The position numbers and the translations under genes are program-made. The notes below the pieces were generated by a model that saw only the letters and a list, made by a program, of their open reading frames with translations, did no database searches and was not told the origin of the DNA. Of a stretch of DNA of 64,000 nucleotides, positions 16,292 to 25,954 are shown in pieces. Position 1 is the first letter of the stretch; every line of letters starts with the position of its first letter. The DNA comes from an uncultured Gammaproteobacteria bacterium. GTDB lineage: Bacteria; Pseudomonadota; Gammaproteobacteria; GCA-002705445; GCA-002716945. The stretch lies in NCBI GenBank assembly GCA_902628335.1, contig CACOMO010000002.1:1-64000 (forward strand), written 5' to 3'.

Positions 16292-17959
16292 CTAATCCAC
16301 AGTTATGGCACCTGAATGTGCTTGGCTGACTAGTTTTGCATACTTTGTTAAAACTCCACTCATGGTTTTTTTCGTTGGTTTTTTAACTCTAATCATTCTT
16401 GATTTAATCTCTGTTTTTGATACTTTCAGATTTAATTGCTTCTTGATGGCATCAATCTCGATAATATCGCCATTTTTAACAATTGATAACAAACCTCCAA
16501 CATGGGCCTCTGGTGATATGTGGCCGACAACAAATCCATGACTGCCACCTGAAAATCTTCCATCAGTGATTAATGCAACATCCTTTCCTAAGCCTTTACC
16601 CATAACAGCAGAAGTAGGAGATAACATCTCTCGCATACCAGGACCTCCTCTAGGCCCCTCATATCGAATAACTATAACAGTTCCCTTTTTTACCTTATCA
16701 GAGAGTATATCTTTAAGAGCTTGTTCTTCTGAATTATATACTCTTGCTTTACCAGTGAATGAGTTACCCTCTTTGCCTGATATTTTTGCCACAGCACCAT
16801 TCGGTGATAGATTACCACGTAGAATTATCAAATGACCATTCTTTTTAATTGGATCAGAAAAAGATTTGATTATTTTTTGTCCTGATGGGTATGGCTTAAC
16901 TTTACTGAGATTCTGTCTCATTGTCTTGCCTGTAACAGTTAAACAGTCACCATGAAGTAGCTTCTTGTTTAACAACATTTTCATCAAAGGGGCAACTCCT
17001 CCTATTGCCACTAATTCTGACATTGAATACTTGCCACTAGGTTTCAGATCTGCCAAAACTGGAGTTTTGTTACCGATTCGATCAAAATCTCTTAGTGACA
17101 ACTTAATGTTTGCTGAATGAGCAATGGCTAATAGGTGTAACACGGCATTAGTTGATCCACCTAATGCCATGACTACAGTGATTGCATTTTCGAGAGATTT
17201 TTTAGATATTATATCCGACGGTTTTATATCATTCCTTATACATTGCATCAGAGCTTTGGCAGAGAGCTTACAATCATTTTTTTTCTTACTAGATATGGCT
17301 ACTTGTGCTGAACTGTTAGTCAGACTCAATCCCAACGCCTCTATAGCGCAAGCCATCGTGTTTGCAGTATACATTCCACCGCAGGACCCTGGTCCAGGTA
17401 TAGCTTTTTTCTCGATTTCAGTTAATTCTCTATCTGATATCTGTTTATTAGCGTTCTTTCCCACTGCTTCAAATACCGAAACAATATCAATTTTTTGTGA
17501 TTTATGATCGCCAGGAAGAATTGTTCCACCATAGACGAAAATTGATGGTCTATTTAACCTAGCCATTGCCATCACGCATGCAGGCATATTTTTATCACAA
17601 CCTCCTATGGACAGAAAGCCATCGAAACCCTCACAACCTATTACTGTCTCGATGGAATCAGCGATAACTTCTCTGGAAACAAGAGAATATCGCATACCCT
17701 CTGTTCCCATCGATATTCCATCAGAGATAGTTATGGTGTTGAAAATGATTGATTTCCCGCCATTTTTATCCACTGAATTTGCTGATAATTGTGCTAATTT
17801 GTCCAAATGCATGTTACATGGTGTCACCATACTCCATGTTGTTGCCACGCCAACTTGAGGCAACTTAAAATCTTTATCCTTGAAACCAACTGCTCTTAGC
17901 ATTGACCTACTTGGAGCCCTATCTTTCCCATCAACAATTATTGAAGAATATTTCCGCAT
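16292..17959 (-). CDS. ilvD: Dihydroxy-acid dehydratase
   Basis: Dehydrates dihydroxyisovalerate and dihydroxymethylvalerate in valine, leucine and isoleucine synthesis. Three cysteines that hold the Fe-S cluster are visible: Cys48 (TPCNMHL), Cys121 (GGCDKNMP) and Cys193 (GSCGGMY). The 555-residue length and the TPCNMHL segment place it with the [2Fe-2S] dehydratases of plants, mycobacteria and cyanobacteria rather than the longer oxygen-sensitive [4Fe-4S] E. coli type; that classification is inference from sequence. It is followed by no other ilv gene; rnd precedes it by three bases on the same strand. Confidence 0.94.
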   Translation of the reverse strand: MRKYSSIIVDGKDRAPSRSMLRAVGFKDKDFKLPQVGVATTWSMVTPCNMHLDKLAQLSANSVDKNGGKSIIFNTITISDGISMGTEGMRYSLVSREVIADSIETVIGCEGFDGFLSIGGCDKNMPACVMAMARLNRPSIFVYGGTILPGDHKSQKIDIVSVFEAVGKNANKQISDRELTEIEKKAIPGPGSCGGMYTANTMACAIEALGLSLTNSSAQVAISSKKKNDCKLSAKALMQCIRNDIKPSDIISKKSLENAITVVMALGGSTNAVLHLLAIAHSANIKLSLRDFDRIGNKTPVLADLKPSGKYSMSELVAIGGVAPLMKMLLNKKLLHGDCLTVTGKTMRQNLSKVKPYPSGQKIIKSFSDPIKKNGHLIILRGNLSPNGAVAKISGKEGNSFTGKARVYNSEEQALKDILSDKVKKGTVIVIRYEGPRGGPGMREMLSPTSAVMGKGLGKDVALITDGRFSGGSHGFVVGHISPEAHVGGLLSIVKNGDIIEIDAIKKQLNLKVSKTEIKSRMIRVKKPTKKTMSGVLTKYAKLVSQAHSGAITVD

Positions 17960-17962
17960 ATA

Positions 17963-19024
17963 TTATTGTACCAATTTACCAAAAATTTTAAATCGCCATC
18001 CTTTAAGAAATTTTATATCTTCCTGACCTCTCGCAAAATAATCTATGTCTCTTTTGTTTGCAATTAAAGATGGTGATATTTGTTGCTCCTCAGATATCTT
18101 CATCAAGAGAGTGTTACATTGATTAATTTTTTTGTTGTAAGTATTCATGTCAATTTGATTAACTGGCTGATTATTTTTTTTATTTTGCTTAAGTAGCATA
18201 ACTATATTGTCTTTATATGACTCTGATATTTTGTTTTTGGTTTTATCAAGTATTGAATTAATCAGTTCGACTTTGGCACAAGCTAGCTTTATTATTTCTC
18301 CATCAGTTAAAATCCATTTTTTAGGTATATCAGTATTTTTAGCCTCTACCTCACGCCACGCTGCTATAGACCTTACATTGGATCTTTGCTTACTATCTAA
18401 GTTAATTGGGATAGTGATTTTATTCCATGCGTCGAAAGGGTCGATTATTATCTTTCTCAAGCTTAATTCATTAATATGCTCTTCCTCAAGCCAATCTAAT
18501 CTATTCAATTTAGAAACCTCTTCTCTAAGATTTTTTGAGAGATCTAATAAATATTTAACATCATTTGCCGCATATTCGATTTTTTCATCAGATAATGGTC
18601 TTTTGAGCCAGTCTGTTCTCCATGATCCCTCTTTTAATTCAACTGAAAAATATTTTTTTACTAATGAGGAGTAACTTGGATTCATTAATGTTGAAATTAG
18701 ATTAAATGCGATTTGTGTATCAAAAATATTATTAGGGAAACACTTAAAATATCGATGTATGGTCTCCAAATCCTGCTTAGCAGAGTGAAGAACCTTAAGT
18801 TTTCTGTCATCGGTGAGGATATCAACCAATAAGCTCTTAGATGTTATTGTTTGAGTATCAATAATGTAGTTATTGTGTTTAGTGGAAAACTGAATAAGCG
18901 CAAGTTTCGGGAAATAGGTTGACTCTCTTATAAATTCAGTATCGACACCCAGGGATGTCGATTGCAATAAATCATCCGAAATATTTAACAACTTTTTATC
19001 TGTATTAATGTAAAAATTTGGCAT
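17963..19024 (-). CDS. rnd: Ribonuclease D
   Basis: 3'-5' exoribonuclease of tRNA and structured-RNA 3' ends. The DEDD catalytic residues appear in GVDTEFIRES (Asp28, Glu30), LHSAKQDLETI and YAANDVKYLLDL, and an HRDC domain follows (SNVRSIAAWRE onward). I chose the ATG at 19024, which gives 353 residues starting MPNFYINTD and aligning with the family N-terminus; a longer reading to 19132 would run into the divergent ampD gene and adds an unrelated hydrophobic leader. It probably drives ilvD downstream. Confidence 0.92.
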   Translation of the reverse strand: MPNFYINTDKKLLNISDDLLQSTSLGVDTEFIRESTYFPKLALIQFSTKHNNYIIDTQTITSKSLLVDILTDDRKLKVLHSAKQDLETIHRYFKCFPNNIFDTQIAFNLISTLMNPSYSSLVKKYFSVELKEGSWRTDWLKRPLSDEKIEYAANDVKYLLDLSKNLREEVSKLNRLDWLEEEHINELSLRKIIIDPFDAWNKITIPINLDSKQRSNVRSIAAWREVEAKNTDIPKKWILTDGEIIKLACAKVELINSILDKTKNKISESYKDNIVMLLKQNKKNNQPVNQIDMNTYNKKINQCNTLLMKISEEQQISPSLIANKRDIDYFARGQEDIKFLKGWRFKIFGKLVQ

Positions 19025-19074
19025 AATTAAGATAGTAGTATAATAACAATGAAAAAGAGTTTGAGATACAAGTA

Positions 19075-19614
19075 ATGTTAGAAATTGATGAAAAAACGTC
19101 AAAAATTTCCAAAGTAGAGTTTGTGACTTCACCTAATTTTGATGATAGACCAAAATCAATTTCAATAGATACGATAATCATTCACTGTATAAGCCTCCCA
19201 GAGGGTCAATACGATAATAATTATGTGATAGATTTTTTCCAGAATAATCTTGATATTTCTTTGGATAGTACTTTCGAATCACTTAAAAATTTCAGGGTGT
19301 CACCTCACCTCTTTGTTAGGAGAAATGGTAAAATTATTCAAATGGTACCGTTTGATAAAAGAGCTTGGCATGCAGGAAAATCATCCTATAATGGAAGAAG
19401 TAATTTTAATGACTTTTCAATTGGAATCGAATTAGAGGGAACAATTAATAGTAAATATACAGATAATCAATATCAATCTCTAGATAACGTGATTACTTCA
19501 TTAAAAACTTTATATACTGATATTACAAATGATAATATACTAGGACATTGTGATATAGCTCCGGATAGAAAAAGTGATCCAGGAGAATTTTTTGATTGGG
19601 AAAAAATAAAATAG
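19075..19614 (+). CDS. ampD: 1,6-anhydro-N-acetylmuramyl-L-alanine amidase
   Basis: Cytoplasmic zinc amidase that releases peptides from anhydro-muropeptides in murein recycling. Zinc ligands are His37 (IIIHCIS), His158 (GHCDIAPDRKSDPG) and Asp168, with the same 10-residue spacing as in E. coli. VPFDKRAWHAG and NDFSIGIELEG are family hallmarks. The 179-residue length is normal and there is no signal peptide. It is divergent from rnd and followed by ampE, the conserved ampDE pair; no ampC/ampR is present in the window. Confidence 0.95.
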   Translation: MLEIDEKTSKISKVEFVTSPNFDDRPKSISIDTIIIHCISLPEGQYDNNYVIDFFQNNLDISLDSTFESLKNFRVSPHLFVRRNGKIIQMVPFDKRAWHAGKSSYNGRSNFNDFSIGIELEGTINSKYTDNQYQSLDNVITSLKTLYTDITNDNILGHCDIAPDRKSDPGEFFDWEKIK

Positions 19615-19625
19615 GGAGAAAGATT

Positions 19626-20456
19626 ATGATTACAGCATCATTACTTATTTTTTCTCTCATCATTGAATATATGTATGATCCTATCGTTGAAAAACCATCT
19701 GATCGAATCATTAAAAAAACTTTTTTATTGTTTAAAAGTTTTTCAAATACAATATTCGATAAATTTTATACTTACTTATTATTTCCGATATCTGCGTATA
19801 TAATTCTAACAATACTTGTTTTAGTCTTTAGTTATTTATTACATCCATTCTTCTCTTTTTTAGTAAATTTAATTATTCTTTTTTATTGTCTTAAGCCAAA
19901 CGAATTTATTTTAAATATGGAGAAGATCAAAAATGATAAGTTCTTGGATAATTGTAAAGAAGATAAAATATTTATAAGAATGATGTCTACAAAAAAATAT
20001 GACTTAAGAAGCCTAAAAAATAATTTATTTTATAATTCTCTAAGGAACATTTTCTCTATAATTTTTTATTTCCTTCTTCTCGGTCCTGCAGGATCACTAG
20101 CTTATTTAATCTTAGACTCTTTTGTAAATGACTCATCATTTAAAGTAGATGCAAAATCAAAGAATAGATTATCAATCATACTTGGTATTTTAGAATATGT
20201 TCCAGCACATCTAACAATTTTATCATATGCTATAGTAAGTGATTTTGAAGTTTGCGTTAAATCATTCAAAAGTACAGAATATAATCATGACCTTTATGCC
20301 TATAATAAGGGTTTAGTGAATAATGTTGGAGTGAATCTGATATCAGAATCTGATTCGGATGATAGTATCGTTCAATATAAGAATATTATAACTCGTGCAC
20401 TACTTGCTTGGTTAAGTATTGTAGCGCTATTGATTTTCAGTGGAGTTTTTATCTAA
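19626..20456 (+). CDS. ampE: Inner-membrane protein AmpE
   Basis: Polytopic inner-membrane protein cotranscribed with ampD; its biochemical role remains unclear, with a sensory link to beta-lactamase regulation proposed in enterobacteria. The start is the ATG at 19626 behind AGGGAG. Four main hydrophobic stretches are seen (about 1-13, 48-80, 140-160 and 255-276), and LDSFVNDSS and ILEYVPAHLTILSYA match conserved AmpE segments. The 276-residue length agrees with the family (284). Its last 30 bases overlap the convergent queH. Confidence 0.85.
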   Translation: MITASLLIFSLIIEYMYDPIVEKPSDRIIKKTFLLFKSFSNTIFDKFYTYLLFPISAYIILTILVLVFSYLLHPFFSFLVNLIILFYCLKPNEFILNMEKIKNDKFLDNCKEDKIFIRMMSTKKYDLRSLKNNLFYNSLRNIFSIIFYFLLLGPAGSLAYLILDSFVNDSSFKVDAKSKNRLSIILGILEYVPAHLTILSYAIVSDFEVCVKSFKSTEYNHDLYAYNKGLVNNVGVNLISESDSDDSIVQYKNIITRALLAWLSIVALLIFSGVFI

Positions 20457-21098
20457 AAACGAATAATATTTTAATCCAAACTCTATTCTAGATTTATTAT
20501 TTTTTATTCTCCAATCGTTAGTATCTCGTAACGAATAGATGCAACCACAGTACTCTTGCATGTAAAAGTTTTCTTCTTTGGAAACTTTAATCATATTCTG
20601 AGAACCATTATTTTTCCTCCAATTAAAATCCCAATAATCTACATTTTTAAATTGAAGAGTAGATTTAAATCCAGCTCGGTTTATTTGAGAAAAATCTTTC
20701 CATCTTGATATGCCAAGAGTGCTAGAGATTAAATCAAAGTCATGTTGTGATGCATATTGCGCTGTTTTTAAAAGCCTCATGTCAAAACAAGTGTCGCATC
20801 TTATACCTCTTTCAGGCTCCCATTCCATCCCTTTTGTAACATGGAACCAATTATTAGAATCATACTCTGCATCGATAATTGGTATATTATGTTTGATAGC
20901 AAAATTGATATTCTCGTCTTTCCTAAGTAAATATTCTTTCTTGGGGTGGATATTAGGATTATAAAAGAAGAGATTAAAGGGAATCGATGAGTCTATTAAT
21001 CTTAACATTATGTCACCAGAACATGGTGCGCAACACGTATGAAGTAATAAGTTCTTTTTTCCCTTTGGTAGATGTAATTTTTTAGACTGGTTGATCAT
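20427..21098 (-). CDS. queH: Epoxyqueuosine reductase QueH
   Basis: Last enzyme of queuosine tRNA modification, the QueH (DUF208) type that is unrelated to cobalamin-dependent QueG. Conserved cysteines occur in LLHTCCAPCSGD (residues 22, 23, 26) and later in RCDTCFDMRL and EYCGCIYS, which bind a 4Fe-4S cluster and an adjacent iron. The protein has 223 residues. Choosing QueH spares B12 compared with QueG, a point of interest because this organism imports cobalamin. It starts inside the end of tatD (17-base overlap) and is the last gene of the mcl-mtk operon. Confidence 0.92.
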   Translation of the reverse strand: MINQSKKLHLPKGKKNLLLHTCCAPCSGDIMLRLIDSSIPFNLFFYNPNIHPKKEYLLRKDENINFAIKHNIPIIDAEYDSNNWFHVTKGMEWEPERGIRCDTCFDMRLLKTAQYASQHDFDLISSTLGISRWKDFSQINRAGFKSTLQFKNVDYWDFNWRKNNGSQNMIKVSKEENFYMQEYCGCIYSLRDTNDWRIKNNKSRIEFGLKYYSFLDKNSTENQ

Positions 21099-21888
21099 TA
21101 ATGGAAAAAAACTCTTTTGTTGTTTTGTATGTAGATTTTCTAACTAAATCTAATTCTCTATTTAAGCATTTTGCTACGAAACTTGCAACGTATGGTAAAT
21201 AATGAGGATAATTTATTTTACCTACATTTTTTTCGATATTATGTGGTATGAGATATGGGCAATCTGTTTCAATCATCAGTCTATCACTAGGGATATATTG
21301 TATTATTTCATGAAGGTGTGAGCCTCTAGCTTTATCAGTTATCCAGCCTGTTATTCCAATATATGAACCAAGATCTAAGTATTTTTTCAAAATATTTTTA
21401 TCTCCAGTAAAACAGTGAACAACAAATTTTTTTAATTTAGTAGATGCTGATGCAAGTATTGTATAAAAATCATTATGTGCATTTCTTTCATGTAAAAATA
21501 ATGGTGTTTGTGAATCTATAGCAAGGTTTAAATGATTTTCAAAACAAAATATCTGATCTTTTTTTTCTGAATATAATCTATAATAATCTAATCCACATTC
21601 ACCAATCGCTACGATGAATTTATTTTGCAACAGAGCTTTTATGTCCTTAATATCGGTATGATTAAATTCTTTTGCATTATGAGGATGAAAACCAACAGTT
21701 GCATATAACTTCCCTGGAAACTTTTCCGCTATTGAAATAGCTCTATGAGCATCATTTAAGGTTGCAGATATAATTACAGCATGTGTGACATTTACATCGC
21801 TCATCTGTTGTATGATTTTTTTTATATTGGGGTATAAATCTGGATGAGTTAAGTTTGCTCCAATATCTATTATTGGAGATTCAGACAT
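21082..21888 (-). CDS. tatD: TatD-family metal-dependent deoxyribonuclease
   Basis: TIM-barrel amidohydrolase-fold 3'-5' nuclease. IDIGANLTH, VGFHPHNAKEF, AIGECGLDYYR and IETDCPYLIPH hold the metal-binding residues. IGITGWITDKARG resembles E. coli TatD itself more than YcfH or YjjV, although the usual metal-binding HxH at the N-terminus appears as GANLTH. Length 268 residues. Its ATG shares one base with the mtkB stop (TAATG), placing a DNA-repair-type nuclease in a central-carbon operon, probably by compaction rather than function. Confidence 0.88.
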   Translation of the reverse strand: MSESPIIDIGANLTHPDLYPNIKKIIQQMSDVNVTHAVIISATLNDAHRAISIAEKFPGKLYATVGFHPHNAKEFNHTDIKDIKALLQNKFIVAIGECGLDYYRLYSEKKDQIFCFENHLNLAIDSQTPLFLHERNAHNDFYTILASASTKLKKFVVHCFTGDKNILKKYLDLGSYIGITGWITDKARGSHLHEIIQYIPSDRLMIETDCPYLIPHNIEKNVGKINYPHYLPYVASFVAKCLNRELDLVRKSTYKTTKEFFSINDQPV

Positions 21889-22775
21889 TACACTTTTGAT
21901 AAGACAGAAGCTACAGTCTCACCTATAACGGAAGGATTCTTTGCAATTGTGATGCCCGCATTTTTGAGGATTTCCACTTTCTCAGCAGCAGATTCTCCAC
22001 CAGCACTTACAATAGCGCCTGCATGTCCCATTCTTTTTCCTTTAGGAGCAGTCAATCCAGCAATGTAAGCCACAACTGGCTTTGAGATATTTTCTTTGGC
22101 ATACTCAGCTGCTTCTGCCTCTTGCGGTCCACCAATTTCTCCGATCATTAAAATAACCTTCGTCTCATCATCTTTTTCAAATTTTTCTAAGTGATCTCTG
22201 AATGCGCTTCCATTAATAGGATCACCACCAATCCCTACGCTTGTAGAGATACCTATGTCTAGGTCTTTCATTTGCTGTGCTGCTTCGTATCCAAGTGTTC
22301 CAGATCTGCCTATTACACCTACATTTCCCTCATTATATATATGCCCTGGCATTATGCCTAACATGCATTTGCCGGGGCTAATCACACCAGCGCAATTAGG
22401 GCCAACCATAGTCATCCTGTCTTCATTTTTATACCTTCTCATGTATCTCTTTACCTTGATCATATCATGTGCAGGTATACCATCAGTTATTGCAACCAGT
22501 GTTTTAATGCCTGCATCAGCTGCCTCCATAGCTGAATCTGCTGCAAAAGCTGGAGGTACAAACAGGATGCTGCTATCTGCTCCAGTTTCCTCAACAGCCT
22601 CTTTTACAGTATTAAATACAGGTTTATCTAAATGAGTCTGGCCACCTTTACCAGGTGTTACTCCGCCTACTACATTAGTTCCATATTCCATCATTTCTTC
22701 GGCATGAAATGTACCTATTTTACCTGTAAAGCCTTGGACAATTATTTTAGAATTTTTATCTATCAAGATTGCCAT
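21888..22775 (-). CDS. mtkB: Malate-CoA ligase, alpha subunit
   Basis: ADP-forming ligase subunit that carries the phospho-histidine; with MtkA it makes malyl-CoA from malate, ATP and CoA in the serine cycle. The CoA-binding fold starts IVQGFTGKIGTFHA, and the active His251 lies in RMGHAGAIVSAGG. It resembles succinyl-CoA synthetase alpha, but GSNVVGGV-type wording, ITDGIPAHDMIKVKRYMRRY and MLGIMPGHIY match Methylobacterium MtkB much better. The pairing with mtkA and malyl-CoA lyase in one operon supports this. Succinyl-CoA ligase remains the alternative until a separate sucCD is shown elsewhere in the genome. Confidence 0.88.
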   Translation of the reverse strand: MAILIDKNSKIIVQGFTGKIGTFHAEEMMEYGTNVVGGVTPGKGGQTHLDKPVFNTVKEAVEETGADSSILFVPPAFAADSAMEAADAGIKTLVAITDGIPAHDMIKVKRYMRRYKNEDRMTMVGPNCAGVISPGKCMLGIMPGHIYNEGNVGVIGRSGTLGYEAAQQMKDLDIGISTSVGIGGDPINGSAFRDHLEKFEKDDETKVILMIGEIGGPQEAEAAEYAKENISKPVVAYIAGLTAPKGKRMGHAGAIVSAGGESAAEKVEILKNAGITIAKNPSVIGETVASVLSKV

Positions 22776-22778
22776 TTT

Positions 22779-23945
22779 TTACAGTGACTCCAGTGCTTTT
22801 ACGGCTTTGTTAGCAGCATCCTCGAGTGTGAATGCTTCTATGTAATCAATTTTACTATCTTTTAGAATTTTAATCCCTTCATCAACATTTGTTCCTGCGA
22901 GTCTTATAACAAGTGGTTGTGTAATTTGGATTGAGCTTAAGGCGTCAACAATACCTTGGGCAACCCAATCACAACGATTAATTCCAGCAAAAATGTTAAT
23001 GAGTATAACTTTTACGTTTGGATCACCTGATATAAGCTTAAAAGCTTTCACAAATTTTTCAGGAGTAGCGCCACCGCCAACATCTAGAAAATTTGCTGGT
23101 TTACCACCTGCAAGTTGAATCATATCCATTGAAGCCATTGCCAAGCCAGCACCATTGATGATGTTACCAATATCACCATCTAACGCAATGTAATTTAATC
23201 CTCGATCAGCTGCATAAGTTTCTTTTGGATCTTCTTGTGTTTTATCCCTCAACTCTGCTAGAGCCTCATTTCTATATAATGCATTATCATCAAATGACAT
23301 TTTGCAATCTAGTGCTAATATATGATCATCCCCTGTGAGAACAAGTGGATTTATCTCTACCATAGTAGCATCAGAAGTACTGAAAGCTTTATAAGCTCCA
23401 AGTATGGCTTGTGCACATCTTGAAATTGCTTTTGCATCTAAACCTAGCGAGAATGCAATCTCTCTTGCTTGAAACGCTTGCATACCAACTGCAGCTTCAA
23501 TTTTAGTTTTAATTAAAGTCTCTGGTTTTTCTTGAGCAATTTCCTCTACACTCATTCCTCCAGCAGATGATGCAACTACCATTATACTCTCAGTGCTCCT
23601 GTCAAATACTAAACCAAGGTAAAATTCTTTTTTTATATCTGTACCTTCTTCAATATAAATTCTCTGAACAGTTTTGCCTTCTGGGCCAGTTTGATTTGTT
23701 ACTAGCTTTTTTCCGAGAAGATTGTTAGCAGCATCTGATACCTCTTGAAGACTCTTGCATACTATGATGCCACCTGCTTTACCTCTCGCACCTGAGTGAA
23801 TTTGTGCTTTTACAACCCACATTTCACCTCCAAGCTCTGAAGCTCTATCTTTTGCATTCTCAGGGCTATATGCTATTCCACCTTTTGGTATTGATACACC
23901 ATATTTAGATAGAATTTCTTTTGCTTGATACTCGTGTATATTCAT
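22779..23945 (-). CDS. mtkA: Malate-CoA ligase, beta subunit
   Basis: ATP-grasp subunit of the malate-specific CoA ligase. [12 protein letters not shown] and [14 protein letters not shown] are the ATP-grasp start, MVEINPL the metal site, and the C-terminal domain has [13 protein letters not shown]. The segment [16 protein letters not shown] is characteristic of MtkA, whereas SucC has the form FGGIVRCDLIA. The 388-residue length fits. The ATG shares one base with the malyl-CoA lyase stop, and mtkB follows three bases after its stop, so lyase and both ligase subunits are expressed together. Confidence 0.9.
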   Translation of the reverse strand: MNIHEYQAKEILSKYGVSIPKGGIAYSPENAKDRASELGGEMWVVKAQIHSGARGKAGGIIVCKSLQEVSDAANNLLGKKLVTNQTGPEGKTVQRIYIEEGTDIKKEFYLGLVFDRSTESIMVVASSAGGMSVEEIAQEKPETLIKTKIEAAVGMQAFQAREIAFSLGLDAKAISRCAQAILGAYKAFSTSDATMVEINPLVLTGDDHILALDCKMSFDDNALYRNEALAELRDKTQEDPKETYAADRGLNYIALDGDIGNIINGAGLAMASMDMIQLAGGKPANFLDVGGGATPEKFVKAFKLISGDPNVKVILINIFAGINRCDWVAQGIVDALSSIQITQPLVIRLAGTNVDEGIKILKDSKIDYIEAFTLEDAANKAVKALESL

Positions 23946-24886
23946 TATTTTTTGGATTCTATTAACTCACTTATGTTCACAACATTTCTAGCCATCCTCT
24001 CTGATGCTGCATCAATCATTCTTCCATCAAGTTGTGCAGCACCCTTACCTTGGTCAGCTGCTTTCTTTAGTTCGTCTATGATTCTTTTTGCTCTCGTAAT
24101 CTCTTCCTCTGGTGGAGAAAATACGTTATTCGCATACTCTATCTGTGATGGGTGAATTGCCCATTTCCCCTCAATACCAATTGCAGCTCCTCTCTTCGCA
24201 GCAAGAACATAACCATCGGGATCATTAAAATCACCGAATGGTCCATCAATTGGTCTCAATCCAAATGCCCTGCATGTTGCAACTAACTTTGATAACCCGT
24301 GATGCCATTGATCTCCTGGATAATCAGGATTTAGTCCCCCTATGACAACAGTTCTTGCACGTAAACTAGCAGCATAGTCTGCTACACCAAAATGTAAAGC
24401 TTCTAACCTATTAGATGATTGAGCAATTTCCTCGATATTGACCATACCAAGCGCTGTCTCAATTAAACATTCAAGCCCCACTTTGTTGACCAATCCTCTT
24501 TCCTGTTCTATTTGACTTATCATGCAGTCTACCATGTAGACGTCACCTTTAACGCCAACTTTTGGAATCAAAATTGTATCTATGTATTCCCCGGCTTGGA
24601 TCATTAACTCAACAACATCTCTGTACATATAATGAGTGTCAAGTCCGTTGATTCTGACAGAGATAGTTTTACCATTTCCTCTCCAATCTAATTCTTTCAA
24701 AGCTTGAATTACATTTTCACGAGCGATGACTTTATCGCTTGGAGAAACTGCATCCTCTAAATCTAGAAAAATGTAATCAGCAGCTGATTTAAGTGCTTTT
24801 TCAAACATTTTGGGTGATGATCCAGGAACGGCTAGTTCACTTCTCTGTAATCGCGATTTTGCGTTAGGATAAGATGTATGACTCAT
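23945..24886 (-). CDS. mcl: Malyl-CoA lyase (CitE-like family)
   Basis: Cleaves malyl-CoA to glyoxylate and acetyl-CoA, and can run in the condensing direction. [29 protein letters not shown] (metal/acidic site), [24 protein letters not shown] and KWAIHPSQI are all present, and the text follows Methylobacterium MclA closely. At 313 residues it has a slightly shorter loop after GGLNPDY than MclA. It heads the operon mcl-mtkA-mtkB-tatD-queH, with a 138-base region upstream that holds an inverted TTGACA repeat. This is the enzyme set of the serine cycle and of related glyoxylate pathways. Confidence 0.9.
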   Translation of the reverse strand: MSHTSYPNAKSRLQRSELAVPGSSPKMFEKALKSAADYIFLDLEDAVSPSDKVIARENVIQALKELDWRGNGKTISVRINGLDTHYMYRDVVELMIQAGEYIDTILIPKVGVKGDVYMVDCMISQIEQERGLVNKVGLECLIETALGMVNIEEIAQSSNRLEALHFGVADYAASLRARTVVIGGLNPDYPGDQWHHGLSKLVATCRAFGLRPIDGPFGDFNDPDGYVLAAKRGAAIGIEGKWAIHPSQIEYANNVFSPPEEEITRAKRIIDELKKAADQGKGAAQLDGRMIDAASERMARNVVNISELIESKK

Positions 24887-24981
24887 TTTTTCCGCCCTTT
24901 ATATTAACTTAATTATTATAAGCTTGATATACATATTGTTTATCTGTTATAACTCAGTAAGTTTACGTGAGTATGCAATAT

Positions 24982-24998
24982 TGTCAATTTATTTGACA
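24982..24998. promoter_or_regulatory. Inverted TTGACA repeat between mcl and yadG
   Basis: TGTCAA (24982-24987) and TTGACA (24993-24998) form a perfect inverted repeat with a five-base spacer. Read on the minus strand, the first arm is a consensus -35 TTGACA with TAAACT 16 bases further on as a possible -10 for the mcl operon. The same repeat could be an operator for either divergent gene. The rest of the 138-base gap shows nothing else definite. Confidence 0.4.
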
Positions 24999-25024
24999 GA
25001 AAAACACCAAAAAATAGGCGATTT

Positions 25025-25954
25025 ATGGGAAATGCACTAAAAATTATTAGCTTAAATAAAATCTATAGAAATGGATATGAGGCTTTAAAAAATATAAATT
25101 TAGAGATAGCAGCAGGAGATTTTTTTGCTTTTTTGGGTCCTAACGGTGCAGGTAAATCAACGGTAATAGGAATCATTTCATCTCTAGTAACGATTACCTC
25201 AGGAAAGGTATTTGTTTTAGGTGAAGATATTATTGAAAATCCTGATCACGCAAAAAAAAATATCGGAATTGTACCCCAAGAGTATAATCTAAATCAATTC
25301 ATACCCATTGAAGAAACAATGATAAATGTTGGAGGTTATTTTGGTATCGAGAGAGTTCAAGCTCAAGAGAGAACTCATAAACTATTTAATCAACTTGGGA
25401 TTTGGGAAAAAAGACATCTGACTCCCAGAGAATTGTCTGGTGGAATGAAGAGAAGGTTGATGATAGCTAGAGCATTGATACATAATCCAAAAATTCTAAT
25501 ACTTGATGAACCAACTGCAGGTGTTGACACTGAATTACGGCTAACTATGTGGGACTTCTTTCAAAAAATTAATAACGAAGGTGTGACAATTATACTCACG
25601 ACACATTATTTAGAGGAGGCTGAGAGGCTCTGTAAAAATTTAGCAATAATACATAAAGGTGAAATTATACAAAATTCTTCTATGTCCGATATATATAATC
25701 TTAGAAAAAATAAAACATACATCATCAAGTCTAAGTCAAAAATAATAGACGAGATAAATTCTGAGGTATTCACATCTAAATTAAATGATGATTTTACACT
25801 AGAGATAACGTGCGATAATACTATAAATGTTACTGATATTATTAATGAGCTAAAAAGCCACAAGATTGCTGTATTAAACATTATAAGCAAAAGAAATCAA
25901 TTAGAGGAATTGTTTATGGAATTAACAAATGAGAGTGTTTTCAATGAATCCTAG
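25025..25954 (+). CDS. yadG: ABC-2 type exporter ATP-binding protein, YadG-like
   Basis: Cytoplasmic ATPase of an ABC exporter of unknown substrate. Walker A GPNGAGKST is at residues 38-46, signature LSGGMKRRLMIARAL about 139-153, Walker B LILDEPTAGVD follows, and a C-terminal accessory domain ends LEELFMELTNE. Length (309) and sequence follow E. coli YadG closely (ISSLVTITSG, VPQEYNLN, LTTHYLEEAE). It overlaps the permease gene. The pair is widespread in Gammaproteobacteria, and no substrate has been firmly assigned. Confidence 0.9.
   Translation: MGNALKIISLNKIYRNGYEALKNINLEIAAGDFFAFLGPNGAGKSTVIGIISSLVTITSGKVFVLGEDIIENPDHAKKNIGIVPQEYNLNQFIPIEETMINVGGYFGIERVQAQERTHKLFNQLGIWEKRHLTPRELSGGMKRRLMIARALIHNPKILILDEPTAGVDTELRLTMWDFFQKINNEGVTIILTTHYLEEAERLCKNLAIIHKGEIIQNSSMSDIYNLRKNKTYIIKSKSKIIDEINSEVFTSKLNDDFTLEITCDNTINVTDIINELKSHKIAVLNIISKRNQLEELFMELTNESVFNES

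Noticed and set aside
17124-17507. Open frame of 127 codons opposite ilvD
   Set aside because: Shadow of ilvD; residue composition follows the complementary codons and there is no start signal.
19025-19132. N-terminal extension of ribonuclease D by 36 residues
   Set aside because: It would overlap divergent ampD coding sequence and adds a hydrophobic leader foreign to the family; the ATG at 19024 aligns with the normal start.
22255-22635. Long open frame opposite mtkB
   Set aside because: It is the antisense of a well-conserved gene, has no ribosome-binding site and no recognisable protein pattern.
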